Shown: positions 1-11,250 of the stretch, in pieces | Layout of the letters: each line of letters begins with the position of its first letter | Numbering within the stretch: the first letter of the stretch is position 1 | Source: Leptasterias polaris | Lineage: Eukaryota > Echinodermata > Asteroidea > Forcipulatida > Asteriidae | Assembly (NCBI GenBank): GCA_037783415.1 | Contig: JAZGTN010000089.1 | Span: forward strand, 4,154,001-4,218,000 | Direction of reading: 5' to 3' | DNA length: 64,000 nucleotides | The notes under the pieces: model-generated | Databases searched by the model: none | The model's input: the letters and a program-made list of their open reading frames with translations, nothing else | What the model was told of the DNA's origin: nothing | Position numbers and translations under genes: made by a program

Positions 1-152
1 TGGTGCCCTTTTTACACTTACGAAATTGCTGCGATGCCCTTCAAATTCTAAAAAAGCACGGCAATTATTGCCGTGCATGTGGTTCAATGGATGTATTTTT
101 TAGTCTGTCACAACATCATCATGGGATCGAGTGGGCTTATCGGGACATTATG

Positions 153-319
153 TGACTTGTGACTTGACTTGACTTGCGAAAATTTGACTTGTGACTTGAC
201 TTGACTTGTGAAAATTTGACTTGCGACTTGACTTGACTTGAACAAAAATGACTTGTGACTTGACTTGACTTGACCAAAGATGACTTGCGACTTGACTTGA
301 CTTGACAAAAAATGACTTG
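153..319. repeat. Minisatellite, five units of about 33 bases
   Basis: Units are built from TGACT-TG blocks (core TGACTTGTGACTTGACTTG) separated by AT-rich spacers such as CGAAAATTT and AACAAAAA. The shadow frames read SSQVKSQV repeatedly on the minus strand. Confidence 0.9.
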
Positions 320-341
320 GTTATAACACTGACGGCAATAG

Positions 342-512
342 ATCGATCCATTAAGCCCCGCCTCCTTACGAGTTGACCAATCACAGCTGCGAAACCCCAT
401 CACCATTAGTGCAAAGATCACCAAATGGCTCAAATGGTGATCAGATTTCGCGTTGTGATTGGTCAATGAGAAATGGGCGTGGCTTAATGGATCGGTGTAT
501 TGCTGTGGGTGC
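342..512. mobile_element. Small inverted-repeat (MITE-like) element
   Basis: CAATAGATCGATCCATTAAG at the left pairs with CTTAATGGATCGGTGTATTG at the right. Inside, TTGACCAATCAC pairs with GTGATTGGTCAA and TTTGGTGATC lies near the centre. It abuts the minisatellite. No transposase. Confidence 0.65.
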
Positions 513-1030
513 TGTTGGTTAATTCGAGAGTCTGTTATTAATATTTTTCAACTGCTGAAGAGCAGGAGACTACTGGACTTGTTCAGTCGTGAGTTTCTTG
601 AGTTTCAGGATGTCACAACGGAGGCGCCAATTTCCATTTCATTTTCACAAATAATGTCATCCAAGGATAAAATTAACAATTCTGAACCCAGCAGGCATAG
701 AGTTCAGGACACAAGGAATATGCGAGTAAAGTTTCAGCTTCCTCAATAAGGTAAACTATGACAAAAAATGTGTATAGCAAACAAAGAAGAGTCAACAGTT
801 AACTTCATTTACATAAATCACAGTCAAAGTAATTGAGTTAACTTTGTAATTAACATAATTAATAAACTTTGGCGTAATCAGCTAACCTGTCTCCCCCCCC
901 CCCCCCCCCCCCAGATCAAGTCCCCACCACGCCTACCCAACACATGACAAGTCAAAGCCACATAATCATTCGACCACACAACATTTTACAAGCCTCGGTT
1001 TCCACAAGATATATTATACTTCAAACTTAC

Positions 1031-1169
1031 TTTTTGCATCAACTTCATATGGACATGTCTTGCATTTCATAACTACCGTTCCCTTCTCAGGAAAAGGTAA
1101 AATGGAGCCACATTGCGCGCAAAATTCCCTCGAAGAAGCAAATGCTCCGTTTTCTTCCATCCTTTCCAT
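1031..1169 (-). CDS. POLR1H: RNA polymerase I subunit RPA12-like, N-terminal zinc-ribbon exon (partial)
   Basis: Read on the minus strand from the ATG at 1169, this gives 46 codons containing FCAQCGSILPFPEKG followed by CKTCPYEVDAK, then a GTAAGT donor directly below 1031. The two CxxC pairs about 15 residues apart and the CGS-LP-P core match the N-terminal zinc ribbon of RPA12/ZNRD1, a small Pol I subunit whose C-terminal ribbon supports RNA cleavage and termination. The ATG has a good context (GCTATGG) and puts the first Cys at residue 17, close to human. The frame stays open upstream (DEVQLDKSRAEKA) to a TAG at about 1207, which could instead be a splice acceptor. No C-terminal ribbon exon was found in 1-1030, so the gene probably continues off the left edge. 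Assignment rests on one exon. Confidence 0.65.
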
Positions 1170-2579
1170 AGCTTTTTCCGCACGTGATTTATCAAGCTGA
1201 ACTTCATCCTATCGTTAAGCGTTGAGTCAGGTTTGGGGTATCAGACTAGTTATTTAAAACGGACTTCCGCCCTCTGTCGGCATAAAAGAGCATAATAATA
1301 AAAAAATCTACAACATAATTCGTCAATACAATCAACAGTTAGGGATAGGCGTGTGCTGCAGAACAAAAATTTGCATCCCGCCTCCATAGAACCCGCGCAA
1401 AGTTAACGAGTTCTTTTAATTGATTTACTTGCTAAGTAATTAATTAATTCAGTTGAAAACTTCAACCGCGACAAGATAAATAATGAAAATAAACAAACAG
1501 TATCCCCAATACGAATCACCTCACTATAAAAAAAGGCAGTACCTCCACTCCTCCAGCCTTCCCAAAAGTCATTGCTACTGAAAAAAATTAGTACGGTATA
1601 AATCCCGTGGTATATAGAAAACAAAAACAAATAATTAATATACATTTTTAATCCATGAAAATGTTTACAAAGTAGTTTTGTTATTGTGCCATTAGTTGTA
1701 GTAATTTTAGTTTTTTTCAAAACCATATAATATGAGTGTTTGCAATTATATCTGTTTCTATTTTTATGTTTACAATTGTCTTAATTTAGGGCCTAGCCTT
1801 TGGCCTCAAATGCGACGGTTTTTAATGAACAGTATGATAATAACATAAACAGGAGGGGGAGTAAAAAGTCACACATTATTGTGTTTTTGTTGTTGTTTGG
1901 GTATAATGGTAAAAAAAAAAAATGTAAACTTCAATATGCAAAAAACCCAAAAACAAAACAACAGAAATAGCATAATTGGCATCCAACAGCATGGCACTAA
2001 ACCAGTAGAACCAAAACACTAATAAACGAGACAATCCAAACAAAAGACAAACAGAAAGGGACAGAAAATACAAAGAACTAGACAATACCAAACAAATACC
2101 TAAACAGTATAAACGGAGGAGGGGGTGGGCTTATTTCAAAAGACTCACCCATTTCTGTTGAAGGTTATCAAGTGACCCTTTTCTTGTAGCAATTCCCTTT
2201 TCCGATTTGAAATGGATAAAAACAAACTCTTCAAAGGCAGTTATCGAAAAAAGAGGCAAATCTTGACACTTATTATTAAAAATGATTTTGTTTTGCCAGA
2301 ATAATAATAAGGCAGATAAGATCTTTTTCTGGTAATAAACCAAAGAAAATATCTATACAGATTAAAGTCATAGGATAAAGGTGTCATAAATATTGCAGCT
2401 AAGAATCTTTGGTAATTCTAAAAGAAACTTGATGTACCTCATCCCATTGCGGGGAGAAATCAGTGGTCTACTTGTGCTGTCATTTAGTAGGCTCTTGAGC
2501 TATAGTTTTGGAAATTGAATTGTAAACGAATTTAGAAGGCTTCCTCTGACCTGATTACAATTAAAGCTCATGAACCAGC

Positions 2580-2756
2580 AATAGACCTTATGCATATGAC
2601 GTCATTTGAGTAGGGCGCCCTCACCTAGAGGTCAAACGGAAGATGCTCATTGGCCAGTCTTGTGCGCCGCGCGTACAAATCAGCACGTTTCCATTGTTTC
2701 ATCATCAGTTTACCTCTAAGATGGCGGCTTGGTGACGTCAATGCATAAGGTCTATT
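2580..2756. mobile_element. 177-bp MITE with AATAGACCTTATGCAT termini
   Basis: Terminal inverted repeats AATAGACCTTATGCAT and ATGCATAAGGTCTATT. It carries a perfect CRE palindrome TGACGTCA near each end, an ATTGG box and AAGATGGCGGC (YY1-like). Related partial copies lie at 33990-34168 and 51913-52055. Confidence 0.8.
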
Positions 2757-3997
2757 AGTCAGATTCAATCTCTTCTGTCAAGTCACAGCCAGACAGCTGT
2801 TTCCAGGTCCTTGGTAATGCTTTAAGTAGACCACAATACTTGATAAAGGTACACTTGATGTTGCTATATTTCAGTCGAAAATCATGGAAAGTAAGAATAT
2901 CCCAATCTTCTGAACAAATATCCCTAACTTTTAAAACTCCTTCAACCTTCCAAGAACGGTACAAAAATACATTTGTTATTGATTTTAACATTGGAATTTA
3001 ACCAGATAATTTCGAAGAAAAAAAAATGAGTAGCACGATCGATTTCTGCAATACTAGCCAAGCCCTGACAACATCTTTAAAATATGGAACGGGAAACCAG
3101 AGAGAAATAAAGGGGTGATCGATCTCGCCGTGCCATTTTTTCCCGGCACGCGCTGCTCGCTTATATATATGACCCCAGCTGGTATCAGTGAAAGGGGCTG
3201 TGTCGTTTTGATCAAAGCATATTTCATGGCGAAGTTATTAACAACAAGCAATGGTTTACATCTGGGAACAATACCCTCAACCCGGAGGTATACAGTGAAT
3301 CAGTTATCCAAGAACTACAACTTTCAAAATAAACAGAATTAATATCAGCAGCAAAACTTACAAAAAAAATTCGCAAAAACAACTTTCTATTTTAATTCAT
3401 CATCATACTTAACAAGTGAAATTATGCATATAATTCACATCATTTTTGTTTAGTTATGCAAACAATGCCCAGATCCGATGTATAAATATATATACAACAT
3501 TGTAGAAAACATTTCCTTCAAAGATGTACCAGTACAACAACCCCATCAAAAATGTAACCAGAAGAAAAACAAAAAAACACAAAAGGCTACACTAAAATGT
3601 CACTGTGCATCAGCATGTAATCTGTAAAAATATAATATTATATACTATATTAAGCATAAAAATTGACTTCTGTTATATGGTATCTCATCTAAAAACAAAA
3701 ACTCCCATAATTAGGTTCTGCTCTTTTTCAAGATTTAAAAAAATAATTCCTATAATCTGAAAACCTTAACGATCTAAATAATAAATTTGTTTACTTTATA
3801 GACAAATTTGACACAATTCTGAAATTTTACAATATTTCATCAATTTTTTTACTAAGAGACATTGTGTAGTCAATGTTGTGACAATCAAAAGTGAATAAAT
3901 TTGATTTCGTTGCGAATAAAAACCTAACTGCAGTCAATATTTCTTCCCTCAGTTATGTGACCACTCTTATAAACGTGTTTTGATTACATCCGTAGGG

Positions 3998-4340
3998 TGT
4001 CATGGCCGAGTGGTTTAGAGCATCAGATTCAAGTTCTGGTGGTTAAGTCACCGGGGTGTGGGTTCGAGTCCCGGTCATGACGCTTGTGTCCTTGAGCAAG
4101 ACACTTCACTATAATTGCTTCTCATCACCCAGGGGTATAAATGGGTACCTGCGAGGGTAGAGGTTGATATTGTGTTTGAAAAATCCTTCTGAGCGCTTCG
4201 GCAGCTCGGGAGCTGTATACTCCCCAGGGAGCTGAGAAAGATTAAAGGAATGTTATTGGCCCAATGACCAGGGCACTTACGTAAAGTGCATTGAGACATT
4301 GTGAAATGCGCTATATAAGAACTGGTTATTATTATTATTT
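3998..4340 (+). mobile_element. tRNA-derived SINE, Leu/Ser-like head, body type 1
   Basis: A-box-like TGGCCGAGTGG and B-box GGGTTCGAGTCCCGG, then a body ending GCGCTATATAAGAACT and an ATT microsatellite tail. Full-length relatives are at 23145-23505 (plus) and 33548-33908 (minus). Confidence 0.85.
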
Positions 4341-4624
4341 ATAAAAAACATTTTTTTTTTCTACAGGATTATGTTGACAGGATTATGTCCCCCCCCACCC
4401 AAATGTAAAATTTCTATTTAACATTAAAGGTATTATACGAGATTGGTAGAGCTGACAAAATAGTCGCTTTGTGTGATCAACCAAAGGCACATATATGAAA
4501 TAATAAACGTGTGAACATTTGGGCTTCATCCGTTGTGTGAGTCAGGAGAAAGTAGTAAAAAAAACATGCACAAATTTCAACATAATAGATGTTAATTTTT
4601 GCATCGGGGATAATGAATACAATT

Positions 4625-5060
4625 TTGTTTTTACCCTTACACCGATGTGTGTTAAGCACTGTATACTCAGTACTTTCCCGAGTTCTGTGAAAAAAAATCC
4701 ACAGGCAAATCACTCGGGTGGGATTCGAACCCACGACCTTTGCATTGCTAGAGCAGATGTCTAATACCACTAGACCACCGAGCTAGCCCGATGGCTAGAG
4801 GCAGTTCGAATCATTGGCAGCGGGTACCGTTGTTAGCACATTCTCCTTAATTTTGGTTGTAACAAAATGTGTTAAGCACTGTATACTCAGTACTTTCCCG
4901 AGTTCTGTGAAAAAAAATCCACAGGCAAATCACTCGGGTGGGATTCGAACCCACGACCTTTGCATTGCTAGAGCAGATGTCTTACCACTAGACCACTGAG
5001 CTAGCCCGATGGCTAGAGGCAGTTCGAATCATTGGCAGCGGGTACCGTTGTTAGCACATT
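4625..5060 (-). mobile_element. tRNA-like SINE, tandemly duplicated (220-bp period)
   Basis: On the minus strand GGTGGTCTAGTGGTA (A box) and GTGGGTTCGAATCCCAC (B box/T-arm). Two copies start at GTTAAGCACTGTATACTCAG at 4651 and 4871. The first has a three-base insertion in the D-arm region. The pair interrupts another repeat (about 4436-5345) whose uninterrupted relatives are near 49610-49820 and 63525-63830. Confidence 0.8.
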
Positions 5061-5602
5061 CTCCTTAATTTTGGTTGTAACAACCGAAATCAGCTGTTTT
5101 TTTGTTTTTTTTCCAGTTTCAGATAATTTTCTTGAATATGATTTCATTTCAGAGGGAAATATTTCACAGAAAAAATGATTAAGTACAAACTTTGTAAATG
5201 GGTAAGCTTTTAGACTAAAGTGAAAACAAGTGTTTTGTGTTTTATCCTTTACCAATCCTTCATAATAACTTATCACAAACATTTCCGGAAACAAACTGTT
5301 AGAAAAAGGCCTGTTTCTGAACCTTAAACTGCATTCTTTGAAGGAAAATAATTACCGCTATTGAATCAGGCAAAAAAATTGTAATGGTAAATTAAAAGGA
5401 GAATCTCAAAATCCGGGCACATTCTAGGCGCAAAAAAAAACCGTTCCCATGGCCCAACACCTGGAATCCTCTGGACCTCCAGAACGATCCACTAGACTCC
5501 ATTCAATGTGCCGAAGTACGGGAAAAATCCGATTTTTAAAAAGGAATATTAAATATGTATGGACTAAGTGGTGTTTGAAGCTTTGCATTGGTGTGGAAAA
5601 TA

Positions 5603-5843
5603 AGAAATAACTATAAATACATGTAGTAAACTTGCGGGTACAACCATGTGTAAAGTCTTTTGGGAGGAGTGTTGGCTCTGAAAAGAGCCGGTGTTGTCTC
5701 GACGTTTCAAACGTTATGCTTGTACGAGCAGAGTATACTGTTCGAAACGTCGAGACCACACCGGCTCTTTCCAGAGCCAACACTCCTCCCAAATAAGATT
5801 TACACATAGTTGTACCTGCAAGTTCACTATCTATAGTTATTTC
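5603..5843. mobile_element. Foldback element, 241 bp
   Basis: Arms AGAAATAACTATA... at the left and ...TATAGTTATTTCT at the right. The inner GGAGGAGTGTTGGCTCT pairs with AGAGCCAACACTCCTCC, and TCTCGACGTTTC with GAAACGTCGAGA. The arms show small differences, so this is an aged insertion rather than an assembly fold. Confidence 0.75.
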
Positions 5844-6846
5844 TGATGTATGGACTATTAAAACTACAACATGACTCAGAAACTTGCAGTTTGGTTCGTT
5901 TTGATTTTTACAAAACACCTGTGATAGAGTCATTGGGAGACCTTTCTGTCTGCATTATTGTAGTGCAACAGTCTCTACTCTATTAGTGTATCAAATGTAA
6001 ATGCTACCAAATCCTTGCTGGTTATTGCACGAAAACAAAATATCCTGTACATTAATATTTACTTCTACAATAATTGTAAAATTCCAAGAGCCAAATTTCA
6101 AAACAAGGTATTGTAATACATGTGATAAATTAAAGTCGACATGAAATTTCATTTAATAAGATATTGTGTGTAAATTCTTTGGTCCAGATCGACCACACGG
6201 AGTCAAATTTTGTGGATCTGCTTAGCACATAAAAACACATGCTTAGGAGAAATAGGTAACCAGCGAAAAGGACATGAAATGTATGATCGTGACTGGTACT
6301 CTGCAAATTTTTGCTTAGCAAATGGACTTGTCTGAAATCTTTCTCACATTATGTCCAGGGCTGCACTCCACATCTATTATTTCTAATATACTGATAGCTA
6401 TTCAAAAGTCCTTACTCTCCCCACCAACAATTGTAACACATTTAAGAGAAAGCTAGCCATGGGCTTGACTTTATAAGTACACAGCTCATATTCACAACAG
6501 TATTCACAGTACATTATTAAAGGTTTTCCCGCCCAATTTCAGCAAAAACAAATTCAGTTTCATTAACAAGGATTCAAATCATTCAAAATAGGTTTTGTTT
6601 TTAGCTACTATTGCATTCAATTTCGCTTTCGTGCGTACATGATTTCGTTTTTCTCATTAAGATTCGTGTCAGACATTCTGTATCATTTATAGACATTCAA
6701 AACTACATTTTCACCATTCTTCATTTGAATTTGAATGATCTTCTTCTGTGAATGCTCAAGTATTGAAATTGAATAACTCCTTATGACTGTTAAATACTGA
6801 TCCAACGGAGCAATCCTTTTCCAATGAAATTGAAATGAGCTGGATA

Positions 6847-7212
6847 GTAAAGGCAGGGTGTACTTTCGGTAATTACTCCAAAAATTCACGACCATAAAAA
6901 CTTACTTGGTAAAGAGCACTAGCGAGCTGTTGATACTGTAAAACATTGTTAGAAACGACACTCTTTGAAGTAATGTACATGTAGTTTTAGAGAAAGAGGT
7001 AATTTTTTACCCCCAAAAATTTAATAAGAGAATCTGAAAGCACACAATTCTATGCAACAAGGATGTTTTTCCCCCATTATTTTCTTGCAACTTTGATGAC
7101 CAATTGAGCCCAAATTTTTCACAGGTTTGTTATTTTATTGCATATGTTTGGGATACACCAAGTGAGAATACTGGTCTTTGGCCATTACCAAAAGTTTACC
7201 CTGCCTTAAACG
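6847..7212. mobile_element. Degenerate TTAA-family foldback element
   Basis: Left end GGCAGGGTGTACTTTCGGTA and right end CCAAAAGTTTACCCTGCC, with the family core TTTCACAGGTTTGTTATTTT and ACTGGTCTTTGGCCATTACC. Same internal architecture as the copies at 32803 and 54362. Confidence 0.75.
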
Positions 7213-8217
7213 TGAATGAATTTTTGTTGAAATTCACCGGGAAAACCCATATTTTTAACGCAATATTTCCCTTAGAGGGTAGAAGCTAGCTAGACACTAA
7301 ACAGAGAACTCTTTTGGTGGTCTCACCACCTTCTACAGTTACACAAGCAAAAAGAAACACTGAAGTTGGTTTACCAAGAAGGATTAATGCAAAGAAAGGT
7401 TCCAAATTTTATCCACCTTGAATTTTAAATTCAGATGAAAATCAAGCCCAATGAGAGACTTTGGAATGCTAGGTGGCAGTAGATTTACGAAGTAAATTTC
7501 CATTGTTCACGTAGTTCTGAGCAAGCGCACATTACTAAGAACAATTGATTTACCTGGTGTTCTCAAATGTCCCCCATTAAAGATCTGCTGCTCAGAGTGT
7601 TGCAGGTCTGTGTTTAACATCCCACTTAGACCACAAGTGTAAACAGCCCTTTGTGACACCTTAATCAGCTTGATTGATCTGTTCAGGCTCACAACGTCCG
7701 ATATAAAATTGTAAACAAAAATCATTGTTAAGTACTGTTTTTTTTCCCTATCAGGGGTGCAAGTCACTGCTGACAAAAAAGTCTTAGCTGGGATCCAGAT
7801 CTTTGGAGAAACGATAACATTTCCACCTTTTGATAACCCCTGGAGTTATAGATTCCAAGAAACTTTTTGGAACAGTATCCTCAGCACTAGAGAAGTAGAT
7901 CAAAGTGCACGACATATTTAATTTGAAGAAAATTACAGCATTTTTTTTTTACCAGGCAGACTTTAACAAGTTTGAATTCAGACAAAAGTCTTAACTTTCT
8001 CATCACTGACTACTCATCCAATACTTAGTCTTGTTACTTTCTGTGTTTTTACTGTTTGAGAGTTTCCAACAGAGGGCTACATGCAAAAGCTTCTTGCAGA
8101 GCTGTGTATTGAGAGAGTTGAGTCAACTTGCGATCAGTCGCCATTTTCGGACCAAAAAAGGCATAAGCACACAGGGTGGAAGACTAGACTGCACATTGGT
8201 TGTGCTAAATTTGGACA

Positions 8218-8450
8218 GAAAATGGCGAACAGCAACCAAATGACCAGAGAAAACTGGTCCCTCTATGTCGCAACTCTCTCAATACACAGCTCTGAATGAA
8301 CCCAAGGTCCACTTGACCACAGGTCTTTGTGGTTCAGAACTTTTACTAGTCAAATTGGCATCCAGCAACCACATGAGCAAAGAAAACTGGTCCCTCTATG
8401 GCGCAACTCTAGCTCTGCCTAAACCCAAAGTCCACTGGACCACAGGTCTT
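8218..8450 (+). repeat. Diverged direct duplication, about 135-bp period
   Basis: GAGAAAACTGGTCCCTCTATG followed by GCAACTCT and CCACAGGTCTT occurs near 8245 and again near 8376. No protein recognised. Confidence 0.6.
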
Positions 8451-9385
8451 ACCAACAGCTTTCATGATGCTGTGCCTTATGACAATCAGCAGTAAAAAAA
8501 ACCTTACAGCTAAGAGTCAACTGACAGTCAAAGAATACTTATTTTACCCTGACATTAATTTTCAGCTTTAGAAAAGATCCACCATGTCTTCATTGAATCA
8601 GAAAACTGGCTTTGAGCTATTCAATTACCTTCAGTGAAGGTCCTTCACTGACCTGACTCCCAGAAACTACTGGCACAGTCAATTATTATTCGTGTATAAA
8701 TTTCAGTCGTAATTCCCTACTTCATTCTTATGGCACTTTGAGCCCATACAAAAAGTAGACAATATTATTATGTTAGCATCAGTGCAAAAAATCATACCTT
8801 CATTTTGTGATAACATTGTTTCTCCCACAAAATGGGCCTCAGTGAAAATACATTGTATCTGGACACCATAGTTTGTGAATACATCTGAGATAGTTAAAGA
8901 TAGGGTCATTGATTGGTAAGTACTCCAAAAATTAATGACTACAAAATAATTACTTGATGAGAAGCACTGCAGCTGTTGGTAGTATAAACTATCTTGAGAG
9001 AGGATTCCCTTTCGAAGTAATATGGTTTGGTTAGTTTTTCGGCCAGAAGCATTTGAATCTGAGAGACAACTCATGCATGAATTGTTTCTCAGATTTCTGA
9101 GGGTTGGTGTCCGTTTGAGAATGCTGCGGCCAGAGATGCGGTTGGTATCAGATGTCACCACTCAAAACGTGGATGGATTCGGCGTTCGTGTGAAAATACA
9201 GTGAAAGTTTTTGGCTGTTTTCTCAGCAGGTAGACACTGCATTCAGCTGAAACTTTCACATGTGACTTTTATTGTATCTGATAATTTTGTCTATAAATCA
9301 GCATTACGTTGACAAAAACCAATCTATGACCTAGCCCTGGCGGCCTTTCACTTTCGTAATACACTACAGTGACGTCGTGGAGATC

Positions 9386-10008
9386 AGGTACCATTTCTGG
9401 GGCGGAAAATTTGTCAAAGCTTCATAAGTCAAATCTTACCTGCAAGAAGCCACTAATTTCGCAAGATTCACATTCCATGGCGGCATACATTTCTTTGCGG
9501 TGGGTTTTGGACGTCATATATTCCTCATTAATCCGTCATTTTCGTGAAATAATTCAGCTCCCAACGTTAAAGAAAAGTCAATTTTGTTTGTTTTTTCACA
9601 GTGTTTGCCGTGCGTACGCGCTTATTCGCTTGTAAGACGCAGGGTGCATGACGCGCATATCGTGCGTTGCGTTTGCATGTTCTTACGCTGTGCTGTCAAG
9701 ATACTGTGACCAAAAAGTGCGATATGAATTTGTTGCATTTTACGGTATGCGTAATCTGCACCCATGCAAACATACGCAAACGCCGGCGTCTTGGTTTTTC
9801 TTTATTAAAAGTTTGCAGAATTGTTAAGCGTTGGGAGCTGCATTATTTCACAAAAATTACGGATTAATGAGGAATATATGACGTCCAAAATTCACCGCAG
9901 CGAAAGGTATGCCGCCATGGAATGTGAATCTTGTGAAATAAGTGGCTTCTTGCAGGTAAGATTTGAGTTATGAAGCTTTGAAAATTGTCCGCCCCAGAAA
10001 TGGTACCT
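9386..10008. mobile_element. Long-TIR MITE, copy 1 (623 bp)
   Basis: AGGTACCATTTCTGGGGCGG at the left is mirrored by CCGCCCCAGAAATGGTACCT at the right. Inverted arms of roughly 180 bases carry CTTACCTGCAAGAAGCCACT, CATGGCGGCATAC and GACGTCATATATTCCTC. The unpaired middle is CG-rich. Copy 2 is at 50868-51503. The frames through it are not protein-like. Confidence 0.85.
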
Positions 10009-10899
10009 AATAGTTAGGACTCTGTATCTGTGTACAGCACAGAGGAAGAGTCCTATGTAGGGCTGTCTATGACCATACCTTTTAAGGTAAAACATTTAAG
10101 CAGTTTCAGATACAAGTGTTGTATAATGGCTATTTAAAAAAAAAAAAAATCACTGATGGAATAATGTATTGAGCATCAGTCCCCGATATGAGACAAATAC
10201 ATGTGAGTTTTCCAACTCAAAGTGTGCCTGTATTACTGCCTCACAACACTTGTGGTAATCATTACTCTTACATAGGCCTTTGAAGTTCCGGCCATGGCCT
10301 CTGTTGCCCCTGTGGCCTTGGTGCCCCTTCAAAAGTTTCCCACATAGACTTTAAGATTTACCAATTGAAGTGCCCTTTGCAAAATGAAAATGGCCTGGCC
10401 CTCTCTTGTTTTTGATGCCGACAAATCTACTACAGACACCTCCATGAGTAAAGTGTACATGCCTGCCGAATTATCTCAGAAGGGCACAGAGGCAAAGACG
10501 AGGGCAATTCGGCCAATAATTGCCCTTGTTGCCTTTGATGACTTGCAGTTCAAAGCGAGGCACCATGAACGACTCAACGACATCTCCTTCAAATATCCCG
10601 GATCTCTTTCCTGGAGGTCTATTTCATAAACCTGCTGATAACATTCCTTTTCTTTGCACAAGATTTACTTAGCAGATGCGGGTAACCAGCGAAGAACACC
10701 ATTTGATTTTTATGTATCTGTGACTGGTTTTCTAGCCATTTCCTGCTAAGCAAATAAATTGTTGTTAAGCACTATGTTCTGCTCATCACAGCTTCATTTT
10801 TCACATCGCACTCGAGCCTACACCAGATGTCTGAAATATCACATTTCAAAGCCCCGTTTCAGATAATTTGTTGACGAACCTACATGATTACTTGCCGTA

Positions 10900-11250
10900 C
10901 TAGTGCTTGATGGCGCCATTCATAGTCCGTATAGGAAAAGGATGTGCCTCTGTATTGAACAAATATTTATCCAATGGTAATAAGTCCGGCTCGTCGCTGA
11001 ACAACAAGAAGAAGTACTTGAGTGTCTCTCCCAGGAAAAAGCTCTCCATTTTATCTCTGAATGAGGGTTTATCGGGATTTTTGACGTTGCTGATGGAGGA
11101 GTAACCCCCTCCGGGGATCTTGGTGTAGCGTTCAAAGGCTTGGAATATCTGCCAACCCCAGTCCCTGTACACCTCGTCTTTGGTGATGCGGTAAAGGTAG
11201 AAGAAGCTTTCTATAGTTTCTGGTCTAAGGAGATTATGGGCATCAGCGGG
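10900..11250 (-). CDS. MAN1B1: MAN1B1 exon 10 (residues 584-699), third catalytic acid and calcium site
   Basis: Encodes [17 protein letters not shown] (Glu594, equivalent of human E599), [18 protein letters not shown] and the calcium-binding [10 protein letters not shown] (Thr683). It ends in a short tail NGAIKH and TAG at 10900-10902. Acceptor TTTTGTTACAG. A tRNA-like repeat cluster starts right upstream in the preceding intron. I could not place the poly(A) site. Confidence 0.97.
   Translation of the reverse strand, partial: PADAHNLLRPETIESFFYLYRITKDEVYRDWGWQIFQAFERYTKIPGGGYSSISNVKNPDKPSFRDKMESFFLGETLKYFFLLFSDEPDLLPLDKYLFNTEAHPFPIRTMNGAIKH

Larger units (their letters stand above)
1..1030. 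other. Left-edge non-coding region
   Basis: No gene recognised. Contains a TGGTGCCCTTT repeat fragment at the very start, a minisatellite (153-319), an inverted-repeat element (342-512), and a 20-base-class poly-C run near 893-912. The reading frames over the minisatellite are translated repeats, not proteins. Confidence 0.6.
1170..10899. other. Gene-poor region between the POLR1H-like exon and MAN1B1
   Basis: I recognise no coding exon here. Mapped content: MITE at 2580-2756, SINE at 3998-4340, tandem tRNA-like SINE at 4625-5060, inverted repeat at 5603-5843, TTAA-family remnant at 6847-7212, direct duplication at 8218-8450, long-TIR element at 9386-10008, and a low-copy repeat at 10260-10630 carrying the CCTTGGTGCCCCTTC motif. 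The remaining sequence (for example 1210-2570, 5850-6840, 7215-8215) is AT-rich with nothing I can name. Long open frames are uncharacteristic of exons. Confidence 0.55.

Noticed and set aside
153..319. CRISPR array
   Set aside because: Eukaryotic window; units are direct minisatellite repeats without unique spacers.
108..466. Open frames reading SSQVKSQV on the minus strand
   Set aside because: They are translations of the 33-base minisatellite in several frames.
4690..4790. Possible functional tRNA genes (also 11430, 11750, 22685, 55240)
   Set aside because: A and B boxes and the D and T arms are good, but acceptor and anticodon stems do not pair properly, and each sits in a repeated body with SINE-type tails.
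5424..5933. 169-residue minus frame
   Set aside because: It reads through both arms of a foldback element and has no domain.
10384..10661. Frames on both strands around 10400-10660
   Set aside because: The region matches the GGGGCACCAAGGCC interspersed repeat seen elsewhere; no conserved protein.
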